Shown: positions 43,418 through 54,644 of the stretch, in pieces
Layout: each line of letters begins with the position of its first letter
How positions within the stretch are numbered: the first letter of the stretch is position 1
Assembly: GCA_032718475.1 (NCBI GenBank)
Contig: JAUCBJ010005482.1
Location: 1-64,000, forward strand
Length of the DNA: 64,000 nt
DNA from: Nemertoderma westbladi
Taxonomy: Eukaryota > Xenacoelomorpha > Nemertodermatida > Nemertodermatidae
Direction of reading: 5' to 3'
Program-made: the position numbers and the translations under genes
The notes under the pieces: model-generated
What the model saw: only the letters and a program-made list of their open reading frames with translations
What the model was told of the DNA's origin: nothing
The model's database searches: none

Positions 43418-44498
43418 AACTGATGCCATACCAATGTTGTGATTATAATGAGTTTTTATTGCATTTGCAAGCAAATAAACATTTTCTGGGATGCCTTACA
43501 CCTTAGTAAATCAACAACAAACTGTGTATTCACGCATTTTGTACACGTCATGTTTTAGAATAATAAACACGGCTTTCATTGGTGGTAGAATAATATAATC
43601 AATGGACAGAATAAATAAGCCTAGTTTGAGTGGACTTTCTGTTAAAACGCGATAATTAAAATTTCCGTACAGTTTGAGTGTAAAAGTATACAGTTTTATA
43701 TGCATCTGTGTTGTTCTGCTCCTGATGTAGGCTAACTGATATTGGTATTTCTATACTGTTACAGGCCATGGCAATACTATAAGTCCATATTGGTAAGAAT
43801 GCATTGACAGTAGGAGCATAAGATCAGATTAATATGAGTGCTAAAAGTTGGTCATCAACAAAAGGGAAGATATGTTTCATTCGCGTGTATAATAAGTTGA
43901 GTGCGAATATTTTTGTTAAAGAGTGGAGTTGTCTTCACACATGATAGTACAGAAATTTATTGCTCTTTTAACTCGTCTATGTACCATAAAACTGAATCCA
44001 TGGGAGAAAAAACCAAATTCAAGATATCCATTACTCTAAGGTTGAAATTTCAGTCATTGCTCAATTTTCAGAAAAAATGACGAAATTTGGTATTTTCAAG
44101 CCATTTGTGGAAGGGTTTAAACATTAAGTTTAAATTCCAACTACAGATATTTTTGTTAAGTAGGCCTACCATGAATGCTCCAATATTTGCTGGGAGAAAT
44201 CATTTATATATAAAATCAAATTTTTGTCAGTTTTCACCCAAAAATTCTAGTTTGCCGCAAAATTTTCCGATTTGAAAATTATTGTGGAGGGGTCAACTTT
44301 TATTTTAAAAAGTTTTTTCTTTTATTTTCTGAGTTTTCTCAACACAATGCCAGTTTCTATAAGAGAGAAAAACTAAAATTCATAAAAAACTTTTTTCATT
44401 CACCTCTACTATATATATCAAGCATTGTATATTTTTAATGTATTAATTATAATAATTACTGTTGAAAAACAATTTATACATTAATTGTGACATCAAAT
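43418..44498. other. Non-coding upstream of the aminopeptidase gene
   Basis: A+T-rich with no recognised repeat or ORF of note. It contains a TAGGCCTA octamer at 44161-44168. No TATA box or splice acceptor could be assigned convincingly just before the ATG at 44499. Confidence 0.4.
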
Positions 44499-45759
44499 AT
44501 GGATCCAATGTTTTTATTAGTCGTTATGGCAACATGTTTGTTTCTTGTACCTCCAATGAGCGCCACAAAATGTTCTGAAAACGAACTTCCTCCAACAACA
44601 AAAAATACAACAGAAATTCTAGAAAAACTACGTAAAATAATGGCAGAAAAAAAATATGATGCTTTTATTGTGCTCAGTTCAGATGCGCATAACAGCGAAT
44701 ACACAACCGATCACGATAAACGGCGAGCGTGGCTCACTGGGTTCAAGGGGTCCGCAGGTCACGCCGTTGTAACCAAGGACAACGCGGCCGTTTGGACGGA
44801 TGGGCGGTATTACACACAAATTACGCAAGAGATCGACTGCAACTGGGAAGCGATGATCCCTGGATTGGATGGCTCCAAACCACCGGGGATGGTGGACTGG
44901 ATTGCAGCTCAACTCCCGGGAGGCGGAACTGTGTCTGTGACCTCAACTTTAATTGACGCCAATTACGCTAACATTATAAAAGATTCCTTAAATAATGTTA
45001 ATGAAAATATTATATTTAAAGCCACTAAACTGGATCTAATAGGAGAAATATGGAAAGATCAACCGGCTCTTCCTCAAGATCCATTATATGTTGAGACTAT
45101 AAAATATGCTGGAGAAACTTGGCAAGATAAAGTCAATAAAGTTTGTCTGAAAATGGTCGAAAACAGCGATATTTTAATAATATCACGTTTAGATGATATT
45201 GCCTGGTTACTCAATCTACGTGGAAACGATATACCGTATACTCCAGTGTTCTTAGCTTATGTTACCATAGAAACCGGTACAGCCTGTTCAGTTACGCTGT
45301 ACACTGATATGGAACGCACGAATCAAGCGAATAATCCTAAAGTGTTTCACCATCTGGGATTGGGTTCGGTGGGTAATCCGAATATCGTAACAGCGAATTA
45401 TTCATCCGCGTCGTCAGGAATTAAAAAAGCTGTTTCAGGGAAAAGAATTTGGGCCGATAGCAAAGAGATAAACTACGAAGTTTATACGAAATTTGATTCG
45501 AAAACGGATGGGGCTATCCAAGTGCTGGATAAGGTAAATCCTGTGAGAATAATGAAAGTAGTTAAGAATAAAGTAGAACGAAAGAGTATGGAGCAAGCGA
45601 ATCTGGTTGACTCGGTTGCGGTTGTGGCGTTTATCAGTTGGCTGAAGGGCGTTGTTGATGAGGGCGGCGATGTGGATGAGCTGAGCGCTGCTGATAAAGT
45701 CGCCGAGTTCCGTAGAATAGCCGCGGGGAAGAATTATATAGGAATGGCGGGATATTTAT
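44499..45759 (+). CDS. X-Pro aminopeptidase (aminopeptidase P, XPNPEP2-like), exon 1
   Basis: The first ATG in frame (44499) gives MDPMFLLVVMATCLFLVPPM, a good signal peptide. The creatinase N-terminal domain follows: KLRKIMAEKKYDAFIVLSSD, HNSEYTTDHDKRRAWLTGFK, then GSAGHAVVTKDNAAVWTDGR. Later blocks are SRLDDIAWLLNLRGNDIPYT and VNPVRIMKVVKNKVE. The first exon stops just before the catalytic pita-bread domain, which lies at 52707. The donor is uncertain: TTTAT|GTAGCG at 45760 is phase 1, as the acceptor requires, but AG|GT sites inside the following minisatellite units can also give phase 1. M24B metalloenzymes of this type cut Xaa-Pro bonds at peptide N-termini, here outside the cell. The single long exon contrasts with the many introns of the human gene. 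Confidence 0.92.
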
Positions 45760-45792
45760 GTAGCGGGAGAACAGCTGTGATAGCGACACAAA

Positions 45793-48700
45793 GGGAGGTC
45801 CAACCAGATAAAGGGAGGTCCGACCAGATAAAGGGAGGTCCGACCAGATAAAGGGAGGAGGTCCAACCAGATAAAGGGAGGAGGTCCAACCAGATAAAGG
45901 GAGGTCCAACCAGATAAAGGGAGGAGGTCCAACCAGATAAAGGGAGGTCCAACCAGATAAAGGGAGGTCCAACCAGATAAAGGGAGGAGGTCCAACCAGA
46001 TAAAGGGAGGAGGTCCAACCAGATAAAGGGAGGTCCAACCAGATAAAGGGAGGAGGTCCAACCAGATAAAGGGAGGTCCAACCAGATAAAGGGAGGTCCA
46101 ACCAGATAAAGGGAGGTCCAACCAGATAAAGGGAGGTCCAACCAGATAAAGGGAGGAGGTCCAACCAGATAAAGGGAGGTCCAACCAGATAAAGGGAGGT
46201 CCAACCAGATAAAGGGAGGAGGTCCAACCAGATAAAGGGAGGAGGTCCAACCAGATAAAGGGAGGAGGTCCAACCAGATAAAGGGAGGTCCAACCAGATA
46301 AAGGGAGGAGGTCCAACCAGATAAATAGAGGAGGTCCAACCAGATAAAGGGAGGTCCAACCAGATAAAGGGAGGAGGTCCAACCAGATAAAGGGAGGTCC
46401 AACCAGATAAAGGGAGGTCCAACCAGATAAAGGGAGGAGGTCCAACCAGATAAAGGGAGGAGGTCCAACCAGATAAAGGGAGGTCCAACCAGATAAAGGG
46501 AGGAGGTCCAACCAGATAAATAGAGGAGGTCCAACCAGATAAAGGGAGGTCCAACCAGATAAAGGGAGGAGGTCCAACCAGATAAAGGGAGGTCCAACCA
46601 GATAAAGGGAGGAGGTCCAACCAGATAAAGGGAGGTCCAACCAGATAAAGGGAGGAGGTCCAACCAGATAAAGGGAGGTCCAACCAGATAAAGGGAGGAG
46701 GTCCAACCAGATAAAGGGAGGTCCAACCAGATAAAGGGAGGAGGTCCAACCAGATAAAGGGAGGTCCAACCAGATAAAGGGAGGACCAACCAGATAAAGG
46801 GAGGAGGTCCAACCAGATAAAGGGAGGAGGTCCAACCAGATAAAGGGAGGTCCAACCAGATAAAGGGAGGAGGTCCAACCAGATAAAGGGAGGTCCAACC
46901 AGATAAAGGGAGGAGGTCCAACCAGATAAAGGGAGGTCCAACCAGATAAAGGGAGGTCCAACCAGATAAAGGGAGGAGGTCCAACCAGATAAAGGGAGGA
47001 GGTCCAACCAGATAAAGGGAGGTCCAACCAGATAAAGGGAGGAGGTCCAACCAGATAAATAGAGGAGGTCCAACCAGATAAATAGAGGAGGTCCAACCAG
47101 ATAAAGGGAGGTCCAACCAGATAAAGGGAGGAGGTCCAACCAGATAAAGGGAGGTCCAACCAGATAAAGGGAGGAGGTCCAACCAGATAAAGGGAGGTCC
47201 AACCAGATAAAGGGAGGAGGTCCAACCAGATAAAGGGAGGTCCAACCAGATAAAGGGAGGAGGTCCAACCAGATAAAGGGAGGTCCAACCAGATAAAGGG
47301 AGGAGGTCCAACCAGATAAAGGGAGGTCCAACCAGATAAAGGGAGGTCCAACCAGATAAAGGGAGGAGGTCCAACCAGATAAAGGGAGGAGGTCCAACCA
47401 GATAAAGGGAGGTCCAACCAGATAAAGGGAGGAGGTCCAACCAGATAAAGGGAGGTCCAACCAGATAAAGGGAGGTCCAACCAGATAAAGGGAGGAGATC
47501 CAACCAGATAAAGGGACGAGGTCCAACCAGATAAAGGGAGGTCCAACCAGATAAAGGGCGGAGGTCCAACCAGATAAATAGAGGAGGTCCAACCAGATAA
47601 AGGGAGGTCCAACCAGATAAAGGGAGGAGGTCCAACCAGATAAAGGGAGGTCCAACCAGATAAAGGGAGGAGGTCCAACCAGATAAAGGGAGGTCCAACC
47701 AGATAAAGGGAGGAGGTCCAACCAGATAAAGGGAGGTCCAACCAGATAAAGGGAGGAGGTCCAACCAGATAAAGGGAGGTCCAACCAGGTAAAGGGAGGT
47801 CCAACCAGATAAAGGGAGGTCCAACCAGATAAAGGGAAGAGGTCCAACCAGATAAAGGGAGGTCCAACCAGATAAAGGGAGGAGGTCCTATCATATAAAG
47901 GGAGGTCCAACCAGGTAAAGGGAGGAGGTCCAACCAGATAAAGGGATGTCCAACCAGGTAAAGGGAGGTCCAACCAGATAAAGGGATGAGGTCCAACCAG
48001 ATAAAGGGAGGTCCAACCAGATAAAGGGAGGAGGTCCTATCATATAAAGGGAGGTCCAACCAGATAAAGGGAGGAGGTCCTATCATATAAAGGGAGGTCC
48101 AACCAGGTAAAGGGAGGAGGTCCAACCAGATAAAGGGATGTCCAACCAGGTAAAGGGAGGTCCAACCAGATAAAGGGATGAGGTCCAACCAGATAAAGGG
48201 AGGTCCAACCAGATAAAGGGAGGTCCAACCAGATAAAGGGAGGTCCAACCAGATAAAGGGAGGTCCAACCAGATAAAGGGAGGAGGTCCAACCAGATAAA
48301 GGGAGGTCCAACCAGATAAAGGGAGGTCCAACCAGATAAAGGGAGGAGGTCCAACCAGATAAAGGGAGGAGGTCCAACCAGATAAAGGGAGGAGGTCCAA
48401 CCAGATAAAGGGAGGTCCAACCAGATAAAGGGAGGAGGTCCAACCAGATAAATAGAGGAGGTCCAACCAGATAAAGGGAGGTCCAACCAGATAAAGGGAG
48501 GAGGTCCAACCAGATAAAGGGAGGTCCAACCAGATAAAGGGAGGTCCAACCAGATAAAGGGAGGAGGTCCAACCAGATAAAGGGAGGAGGTCCAACCAGA
48601 TAAAGGGAGGTCCAACCAGATAAAGGGAGGAGGTCCAACCAGATAAATAGAGGAGGTCCAACCAGATAAAGGGAGGTCCAACCAGATAAAGGGAGGAGGT

Positions 48701-50339
48701 CCAACCAGATAAAGGGAGGTCCAACCAGATAAAGGGAGGAGGTCCAACCAGATAAAGGGAGGTCCAACCAGATAAAGGGAGGAGGTCCAACCAGATAAAG
48801 GGAGGTCCAACCAGATAAAGGGAGGAGGTCCAACCAGATAAAGGGAGGTCCAACCAGATAAAGGGAGGAGGTCCAACCAGATAAAGGGAGGTCCAACCAG
48901 ATAAAGGGAGGACCAACCAGATAAAGGGAGGAGGTCCAACCAGATAAAGGGAGGAGGTCCAACCAGATAAAGGGAGGTCCAACCAGATAAAGGGAGGAGG
49001 TCCAACCAGATAAAGGGAGGTCCAACCAGATAAAGGGAGGAGGTCCAACCAGATAAAGGGAGGTCCAACCAGATAAAGGGAGGTCCAACCAGATAAAGGG
49101 AGGAGGTCCAACCAGATAAAGGGAGGAGGTCCAACCAGATAAAGGGAGGTCCAACCAGATAAAGGGAGGAGGTCCAACCAGATAAATAGAGGAGGTCCAA
49201 CCAGATAAATAGAGGAGGTCCAACCAGATAAAGGGAGGTCCAACCAGATAAAGGGAGGAGGTCCAACCAGATAAAGGGAGGTCCAACCAGATAAAGGGAG
49301 GAGGTCCAACCAGATAAAGGGAGGTCCAACCAGATAAAGGGAGGAGGTCCAACCAGATAAAGGGAGGTCCAACCAGATAAAGGGAGGAGGTCCAACCAGA
49401 TAAAGGGAGGTCCAACCAGATAAAGGGAGGAGGTCCAACCAGATAAAGGGAGGTCCAACCAGATAAAGGGAGGTCCAACCAGATAAAGGGAGGAGGTCCA
49501 ACCAGATAAAGGGAGGAGGTCCAACCAGATAAAGGGAGGTCCAACCAGATAAAGGGAGGAGGTCCAACCAGATAAAGGGAGGTCCAACCAGATAAAGGGA
49601 GGTCCAACCAGATAAAGGGAGGAGATCCAACCAGATAAAGGGACGAGGTCCAACCAGATAAAGGGAGGTCCAACCAGATAAAGGGCGGAGGTCCAACCAG
49701 ATAAATAGAGGAGGTCCAACCAGATAAAGGGAGGTCCAACCAGATAAAGGGAGGAGGTCCAACCAGATAAAGGGAGGTCCAACCAGATAAAGGGAGGAGG
49801 TCCAACCAGATAAAGGGAGGTCCAACCAGATAAAGGGAGGAGGTCCAACCAGATAAAGGGAGGTCCAACCAGATAAAGGGAGGAGGTCCAACCAGATAAA
49901 GGGAGGTCCAACCAGGTAAAGGGAGGTCCAACCAGATAAAGGGAGGTCCAACCAGATAAAGGGAAGAGGTCCAACCAGATAAAGGGAGGTCCAACCAGAT
50001 AAAGGGAGGAGGTCCTATCATATAAAGGGAGGTCCAACCAGGTAAAGGGAGGAGGTCCAACCAGATAAAGGGATGTCCAACCAGGTAAAGGGAGGTCCAA
50101 CCAGATAAAGGGATGAGGTCCAACCAGATAAAGGGAGGTCCAACCAGATAAAGGGAGGAGGTCCTATCATATAAAGGGAGGTCCAACCAGATAAAGGGAG
50201 GAGGTCCAACCAGATAAAGGGAGGTCCAACCAGGTAAAGGGAGGTCCAACCAGATAAAGGGAGGTCCAACCAGATAAAGGGAGGAGGTCCAACCAGATAA
50301 AGGGAGGTCCAACCAGATAAAGGGAGGAGGTCCTATCAT
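45793..50339. repeat. Intronic 20/23-bp minisatellite, left block
   Basis: Units aaagggaggtccaaccagat (20 bp) and a 23-bp form with an extra AGG alternate irregularly; further variants have aaatagagg, ggaccaacc, caggtaaag and ggtcctatcatat. The block fills the aminopeptidase intron from within a few bases of exon 1. Each unit contains AG|GT and CCAG, so each resembles weak splice donor and acceptor sites. On the minus strand no frame has a stop, which produces ORFs of up to 1,527 codons; these are not genes. Copies 46070-48190 and 48190-50310 form a long internal duplication. Confidence 0.97.
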
Positions 50340-51660
50340 ATACTACTACTAGGATCGGCATGCTGCATTGCAGCTGCATTTTTAAGAATGCTGTGCCGGC
50401 TTGTCAACAAAATTGCACCGCCACAACTCCCTATCACCCATGACATTTGCTAGATCATCCGCATCTTTAAGGCCAGTGTCCTTTAAGATGCGTCTCAAGA
50501 AAGTCATGGGCTGTCCACCATGCTTATTCACTCCATGAGGCTGCCAAAGTACAAGATTATGCACTGGCTGGTCCTCACGGCGAAAGCAATGTCCTGCAAA
50601 GCGGAGGCGATTTTGTTCTAGTGTCAAGCTTGGGGGAACCAATGAGACACCTCCAATGTTATATAGTGTCTGGTTGGAGATGTGTGCATTGTACTTGACA
50701 CAATGAACCCGGCGTAGCATTCTTGTGAATGTGCCATCCAGAGATTTGGTGTCCTCAGCAGTTAGAGCCCAGCATGGACTCCCATAGAGGAGTACTGGAA
50801 CTACTGCTGCTCTAAATAATCGGACCTTAAGTTTCCGATTAATTCTCGGTGACTTCCAAATCCTGGAAAGCCTATTCAAGGCTGCCCATGCCTTTCCCTT
50901 ACGTATTCGAAGGTCCTCACCTGACTTCCGGATCCATGATCCCAGGTAACAGAAGTCGTCCACATGCTCAAGCATACCATCCTTTGAGCTTATGCTCATC
51001 CGATCAGAGACTTGCTGAGGACTTTCAAAGTTAACTGTCAGAATTTTGGTCTTTCTGGAGTTAATAAAAAGACCAACACTAGAAGCAGCATGTTCTAATG
51101 AGCTGAGGAGCCGTTGGGCTCCCTCTAATGATTCTGAGAGTACTCCTAAGTCATCAGCAAAGTCTAGATCAGTTAGGTACTTGGCAGGATTTCCTCGACT
51201 TCTGGAGCCAGTAGGTGGAGTTATCATCACCCCATCATCATTATGATGATCTAAGGACATGCGTAGAACATAGTCAACCACAATAATGAACAAGAATGGT
51301 GCAAGTGTGTCTCCTTGGAGGACGCCCCATAACACTTCAAATGGTTCTGTGTCACCGTCAACAGTAGACACAAATGTTGTCGAACCATCGTATACTGATC
51401 TGATTGCTGCAATAATTTCATCAGGAATCCCATATAATGAAAGTATGCTGAACATACGTGAGCGAGAGACTGAATCAAAGGCCTTGAAGAAGTCAACAAA
51501 GATAACAGCCAGATGCCTGTCTTTCTTTTTTGATAATTCTTCAATTATCCTTCTAAGTGCCAAAATGGGCTCCATGGTCCCACGACCTTTACGGAACCCA
51601 TTCTGATTTCCACGGAGCAGTCTCTCAATGGGATCCCTGATGCGATTTAATAGAATCCTA
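50340..51660 (-). mobile_element. Non-LTR retrotransposon copy 3, inserted in the minisatellite
   Basis: Near-identical to the 3' 1.3 kb of copies 1 and 2, in reverse orientation. It starts with the TAG tail (ctactacta at 50343) and runs through the whole RT from motif A (VIFVDFFKAFDSV) to the stop at 50382. The 5' truncation point is at ...attaaatcgcatc. TCCTATCATATA stands on both sides (left ending 50342, right at 51656-51667), a target duplication of up to 12 bp. TCCTAT is also close to the element's own sequence there, so part may be microhomology used at the 5' join. The ORF from the truncation to the stop is uninterrupted. Confidence 0.93.
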
Positions 51661-52376
51661 TCATATAAAGGGAGGTCCAACCAGGTAAAGGGAGGAGGTC
51701 CAACCAGATAAAGGGATGTCCAACCAGGTTAAGGGAGGTCCAACCAGATAAAGGGAGGAGGTCCAACCAGATAAAGGGAGGTCCAACCAGATAAAGGGAG
51801 GAGGTCCTATCATATAAAGGGAGGTCCAACCAGGTAAAGGGAGGAGGTCCAACCAGATAAAGGGATGTCCAACCAGGTAAAGAGAGGTCCAATCGGATAA
51901 AGGGAGGAAGGCCAACCAAAAAAAGGGAGGTCCAACCAGATAAAGGGAGGTTCAACCAGGTAAAGGGAGGAGGTCCAACCAGATAAAGGGAGGTCCAACC
52001 ATGTAAAGGGAGGTCCACCCAGATAAAGGGAGGAGGTCCAATCAGATAAAGGGAGAACCAATCAGATAAAGGGAAGGGGTCCAATCAGATAAAGGAAGAT
52101 CAACCAGGTAAAGGAAGGAGGTCCAACCAGATAAAGGGAGGTCCAACCAGGTAAAGGGAGGTCCAACCAGATAAAGGGAGGAGGTCCAATCAGATAAAGG
52201 GAGGACCAACCAGATAAAGGGAGGACCAACCAGATAAAGGGAGGTCCAACCAGGTAAAGGGAGGTCCAACCAGATAAAGGGAGGAGGTCCAATCAGATAA
52301 AGGGAGGACCAACCAGATAAAGGGAGGACCAATCAGATAAAGGGAGGACCAACCAGATAAAGGGAGGTCCAATCAG
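51661..52376. repeat. Intronic 20/23-bp minisatellite, right block
   Basis: Continuation of the array at 45793-50339 beyond the retrotransposon. These units are more diverged than the left block (ccaatcgg, ccaaccaaaaaaag, ggttcaacc, aatcagat, ggaagatcaacc), as expected for the non-homogenised edge of an array. It ends at caatcagagaaagg. Confidence 0.95.
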
Positions 52377-52383
52377 AGAAAGG

Positions 52384-52695
52384 TTTTGCTTTGTATTTTT
52401 GCCAGATTTTTCCTTTATTTCCCCTAATTTTTCTCTGCTTTCCCATATTTGACGTGTTTCCCCTACTTTCATTCTTTTCCACTATTTCTTGTCGGGTTTC
52501 TTGAATTTCCTCTGTTTCCCCTATTTTTCCTCTGTTTTCTCCTATTTTTCCTCTGTTTTCCCCTACATTTCCTCTGTTTTCCCCTGTTCTTTCTCTGTTT
52601 CCCCCTATTTTTCCTCTGTTTTCCCCCATTCTCCCTCTGTTTTCCCATATTTTTCCTCTGTTTTCCCGTATCTTTTGTCTGTTTTCCTGCTACAT
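52384..52695. repeat. Pyrimidine-rich 21-23-bp repeat before the 3' splice site
   Basis: Successive units of the type 'cctctgttttcccctattttt' (about 12 recognisable) give a 300-base tract nearly free of A/G on the sense strand. It ends 12 bases before the acceptor AG at 52705-52706. Its position makes it an enormous polypyrimidine tract for the aminopeptidase intron. Confidence 0.85.
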
Positions 52696-52706
52696 AAACC
52701 CCCCAG

Positions 52707-53521
52707 GCGAGTCTTTCAATGCGATATCGGCTGTGGGTTACAACGCCGCTGTAATCCACTACAAATCAAATAAATTTACCAACGCGAAGATAACGAAAGA
52801 TTCGGTTTACCTGATCGATTCAGGGGGCCAGTACATGTCCGGGACCACTGACGTCACTAGAACGCTGCACTTCGGGAAACCGACAGCCGATGAGAAAGAA
52901 GCGTACACCCGTGTACTTATAGGGTCTATAGAACTAGCTTCCACTGTATTTATAGAAGGTTCCTTCGGTCACCAATTGGATGCTATAGCACGTCGGTCTC
53001 TTTGGCAACATGGATGGGATTATCGTCATGGTACTGGCCACGGTATAGGTATGCATCTCTCCATACACGAAGGGCCAATCAGAATCAATTATAAGTTCAG
53101 CCAATCAGAGATTCCGCTTAGTGAAGGGAACGTTTTGTCCGACGAACCAGGTTTCTACAACCCAGCGGATGGATTCGGTATTCGTTTAGAGACAGACGTT
53201 CTGGTAGTTGCAGCTAATACCACGGAATTGTACCCACCCGGCGCCCGTTATTTAACCTTCAAACCACTAACACTAGTTCCTTTCTCTAAAAACCTCATCA
53301 AATGGGAACTTTTGGATAAAGTGCATGTTGATTGGCTAAACGAATACTGCAGTACTATTATACAGAAGGTTGGTGGGTCGTTAAAGGAAAAGGGGTGGGA
53401 GAATGAATACGATTGGCTGATAGAAGAATGTATTATATCCATGGCAACGAATATAGCCGGAAATTATATGATTATATTGTTACCTACTACTATCACTATG
53501 GTAATGACTATTTTATATTGA
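52707..53521 (+). CDS. X-Pro aminopeptidase (XPNPEP2-like), exon 2: catalytic domain and GPI-type tail
   Basis: Acceptor CCCCCAG ends at 52706; reading continues in phase 1 as GESFNAISAVGYNAAVIHY. All five M24 metal ligands are visible: D in VYLIDSGGQY, D in GTTDVTRTLHFG, H in HGTGHGIG, E in LSDEPGFYNPAD and E in GIRLETDVL. The shuttle His of LSIHEGP is also present. The text KEAYTRVLIGSIELA and LTFKPLTLVPFSKNLI matches membrane aminopeptidase P more closely than the cytosolic form. The C-terminus ends in a hydrophobic run without a basic tail (NYMIILLPTTITMVMTILY), as in GPI-anchored XPNPEP2. The stop is TGA at 53519-53521. The enzyme looks intact provided the 6.9-kb repeat intron is removed. 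Confidence 0.93.
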
Positions 53522-53820
53522 ATTCTATTATATTTAGCTTCCGCATATAACGACATTTACATTCTATGAAAAATTGTGTTTTGTTGAACAATATATATTA
53601 CATTAGTTTGGACTAATATGTTGATAGAGAAATCTCGCCACTCGAGACTTATAGAAAGAGAGTGAAAAAACTAGATTGAACTCAGTTCTAAAACAATCGA
53701 ACTCTAGTTGTCAGAGTTTGTTAGATATATAAGGAGGGAAATTTTAGAAGATTATATAGAAATATAAACCTTTAAACTGTCGATCTTTTTCTACCTGTCG
53801 TCAAGTAATACCACAATACA

Positions 53821-54640
53821 TTAATATTGCCTGTGTTGCTGTGTGCCACATTAATATTGCCTGTGTCGCTGTGTGCCACATTAATATTGCCTGTGTCGCT
53901 CGCTGTGTGCCACATTGATATTGGCTGTGTCGCTGTGTGCCACACTAATAGTGCCTGTGTTGCTGTGTGCCACATTAATATTGCCTGTGTCGCTCGCTGT
54001 GTGCCACATTTATATTGGCTGTGTTGCTGTGTGCCACATTAATAGTGCCTGTGTTGCTGTGTGCCACATTAATATTGCCTGTGTCGCTCGCTGTGTGCCA
54101 CATTAATATTGGCTGTGTTGCTGTGTGTCACATTAACATTGCCTGTGTCGCTGTGTACCACATTAATATTGACTGTGTCGCTCGCTGTGTGCCACATTAA
54201 TATTGCCTGTGTCGCTCGCTGTGTGCCACATTAATATTGGCTGTGTTGCAGTGTGTCACATTAATATTGCCTGTGTCGCTCGCTGTGTACCACATTAATA
54301 TTGGCTGTGTTGCTGTGTGTCACATTAATAGTGCCTGTGTTGCTGTGTGCCACATTAATATTGCCTGTGTCGCTCGCTGTGTGCCACATTAATATTACCT
54401 GTGTCGCTGTGTGCCACATTAATAGTGCCTGTGTTGCTGTGTACCACATTAATATTGCCTGTGTCGCTGTGTGCCACATTAATATTGCCTGTGTCGCTGT
54501 GTACCACATTAATATTACCTGTGTCGCTCGCTGTGTGTCACATTAATATTACCTGTGTCGCTGTGTGCCACATTAATAGTGCCTGGGATCGTTGTGTGCC
54601 ACATGGATATTGCCTGGGATCGTTGTGTGTCACATTAAGG
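53821..54640. repeat. Minisatellite, 30/34-bp unit, downstream of the aminopeptidase gene
   Basis: About 25 units of cattaatattgcctgtgtcg plus ctgtgtgcca, some with an extra 'ctcg' (34 bp). Variants are cattaatagtgcc, ggctgtgttg, tgtacca and cattgatattgg. It begins 300 bases after the stop codon and ends in degenerate 'gcctgggatcgttgtgtgcc' units. Open frames inside it are artefacts. Confidence 0.95.
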
Positions 54641-54644
54641 TCTT

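Noticed and set aside
44487-44498. GTG start for the aminopeptidase
   Set aside because: An in-frame ATG twelve bases later begins a good signal peptide; GTG starts are not expected in this setting.
45634-50339. Minus-strand ORFs of 1,527, 779, 696, 686 and 622 codons
   Set aside because: The 20/23-bp intron minisatellite has no stop on the minus strand; all frames are open and the translations are the same Trp/Leu/Pro-rich repeat.
45793-50339. CRISPR-like array
   Set aside because: Units are contiguous without unique spacers and lie in a eukaryotic intron; it is a minisatellite.
52333-52773. Charged and Cys/Phe-rich ORFs on either strand before exon 2
   Set aside because: Products of the pyrimidine-rich 21-23-bp repeat; the true exon starts at 52707.
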